Source: Pseudomonadota bacterium (lineage in GTDB: Bacteria > Pseudomonadota > Gammaproteobacteria > Pseudomonadales > Moraxellaceae). Taken from it: a DNA stretch of 64,000 nt. Below are positions 63,280 through 64,000 of the stretch, one piece after another. The stretch covers positions 1 to 64,000 of the forward strand of contig JAEWKT010000051.1 in NCBI GenBank assembly GCA_023393635.1, given 5' to 3'. Positions within the stretch are counted from its first letter, which is position 1, and each line of letters opens with the position of its first letter. Below the pieces are notes generated by a model, which saw only the letters and a list, made by a program, of their open reading frames with translations, was not told the origin of the DNA and did no database searches. A program made the position numbers and the translations under genes.

Positions 63280-64000
63280 TTATCTCATCGCAACCATCAC
63301 CCGAATCGAATCAGGCACCAATGATAAGTGCTCTAGCAACTCAACACCTTGAGTTTGCTGTGCTTTTAAGCGATCAAGCTCATCATCACGAATACTGGGG
63401 TTATGTGCCTTTAAATAAGTTAAACGGTCAATTTCCTGTTGCAAGCGATCATTATAACGTTTACGCGCTTTTTCACTAAATTCTTTAATTTGTACTTTGG
63501 CCAATTGCTCAGCTTCTTTATAGCGTGCTTCAATCACCTCACGGCGCAGTTTTATCACCTGACGCGCATTGTTCATATCAAGGCGATGCACAAAAGGGTG
63601 CAACATGGCAGAGTTAATTTTGGCCGACAAATCCTGCCCCTGCTCATTAAGCAGTACGCGAATCAGTTGCTGCGGCAAACTGGCAGCCAGATTCAGGATT
63701 TTGGGCGCAATCACCTCTACCCGAAACCACATTTCAATCATCAGGCTGCCTTGCGGAATCGCAGCACTTTTAAGCACCGCCACACTGGTATTTCCAAATG
63801 ATTGCGTATGCACCATCTCAAAAATACTATTGGTGAATGGATGCTCAAGGGTAATGTACTGGGCATTTTCACGTACTTGCGCTTGCTCACGGGTAAACGT
63901 CACCGTCATGCCTTCTTCATCCAGCAGCAAGCCTTCCACCTGCATTTGATCGGATGGCCGCACAATTAAGCTACCGTCAGTTTGTTCTTCAAAGTCAATA
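63280..64000 (-). CDS. rapA: RNA polymerase-associated protein RapA, C-terminal part
   Basis: The frame is open from the right edge (about 239 residues, no start here) and ends at 63280. It matches the RapA C-terminal domain: ITLEHPFTNSIFEMV, SFGNTSVAVLKSAAIPQGSL, VEVIAPKILNLAASLPQQLIRVL and the closing helical DRLTYLKAHNPSIRDDELDRL. RapA is an SWI2/SNF2-type ATPase that recycles RNA polymerase. The ATPase and Tudor-like domains lie outside the window. A GTG at 63963 is internal, not a start. Confidence 0.92.
   Translation of the reverse strand, partial: IDFEEQTDGSLIVRPSDQMQVEGLLLDEEGMTVTFTREQAQVRENAQYITLEHPFTNSIFEMVHTQSFGNTSVAVLKSAAIPQGSLMIEMWFRVEVIAPKILNLAASLPQQLIRVLLNEQGQDLSAKINSAMLHPFVHRLDMNNARQVIKLRREVIEARYKEAEQLAKVQIKEFSEKARKRYNDRLQQEIDRLTYLKAHNPSIRDDELDRLKAQQTQGVELLEHLSLVPDSIRVMVAMR

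Overview
The window looks like a stretch of chromosome from a gammaproteobacterium of the Moraxellaceae (Acinetobacter/Alkanindiges-like). The protein sequences of GyrA, MetK, Cas1 and CycA, and the pairings tkt|metK, purA-hisZ and map|rpsB-tsf, support this. The base composition is moderately AT-rich. The family assignment is inferred from remembered sequence similarity; no search was run. Most of the window is ordinary housekeeping DNA. No insertion sequence, tRNA, rRNA or prophage was seen.

Layout. 1-1.75 kb: end of an unidentified gene, then a Tle1-like (DUF2235) lipase of the type VI effector family. 1.8-9.3 kb (minus): mfd, a DUF4124 protein, a nitroreductase, and an SDR-rraA-GST-like operon. 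9.6-14.2 kb (plus): rpsT, then a peptidoglycan group (rodA, mltB, an rlpA-like gene) and an Mpo1-like membrane protein. 14.4-18.6 kb: tsf and rpsB (minus), divergent map, and a DegS-type protease. 18.8-23.5 kb (plus): a Nif3-family gene, Fe-sodB, a patatin-like lipoprotein, greB and an MltF-like transglycosylase. 23.6-33.3 kb (minus): serC, gyrA, a PspA-YqiJ-flotillin membrane-stress operon, and etfB-etfA. 33.6-41.4 kb: a PF10118 protein, a CAP lipoprotein, the operon lptM-lysA-dapF-xerC-DUF1971, a FAD/Rieske oxidoreductase and a small lipoprotein.

41.5-49.0 kb is the most distinctive part: a complete compact type I-F variant (I-Fv, also called I-F2) CRISPR-Cas locus, transcribed leftward. 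It encodes cas1, a cas2-cas3 fusion, cas7fv, cas5fv and cas6f, followed by an AT-rich leader and an array of 14 repeats and 13 spacers. There is no Cas8f (Csy1) large subunit. In the known I-Fv system an enlarged Cas5fv takes over that job. The genes overlap or lie within 10 bp of each other, so they should form one transcript. Cas6f would process the array, Cas5fv and Cas7fv would build the surveillance complex, Cas2-3 would degrade the target, and Cas1 with the Cas2 domain would acquire spacers.

49.1-64.0 kb: cycA, radA, a Tim44-domain protein, purA-hisZ, an epd-like dehydrogenase, a DUF4124-like protein, tkt, metK, an NlpE-like lipoprotein, a small acidic protein, and the 3' part of rapA running off the right edge.

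Other points of note: GyrA has Phe at position 81 in the quinolone-resistance region, where Ser is the norm, and a ~97-residue insertion in its C-terminal domain. Three cell-wall enzymes (MltB, RlpA, MltF) lack a lipidation cysteine.
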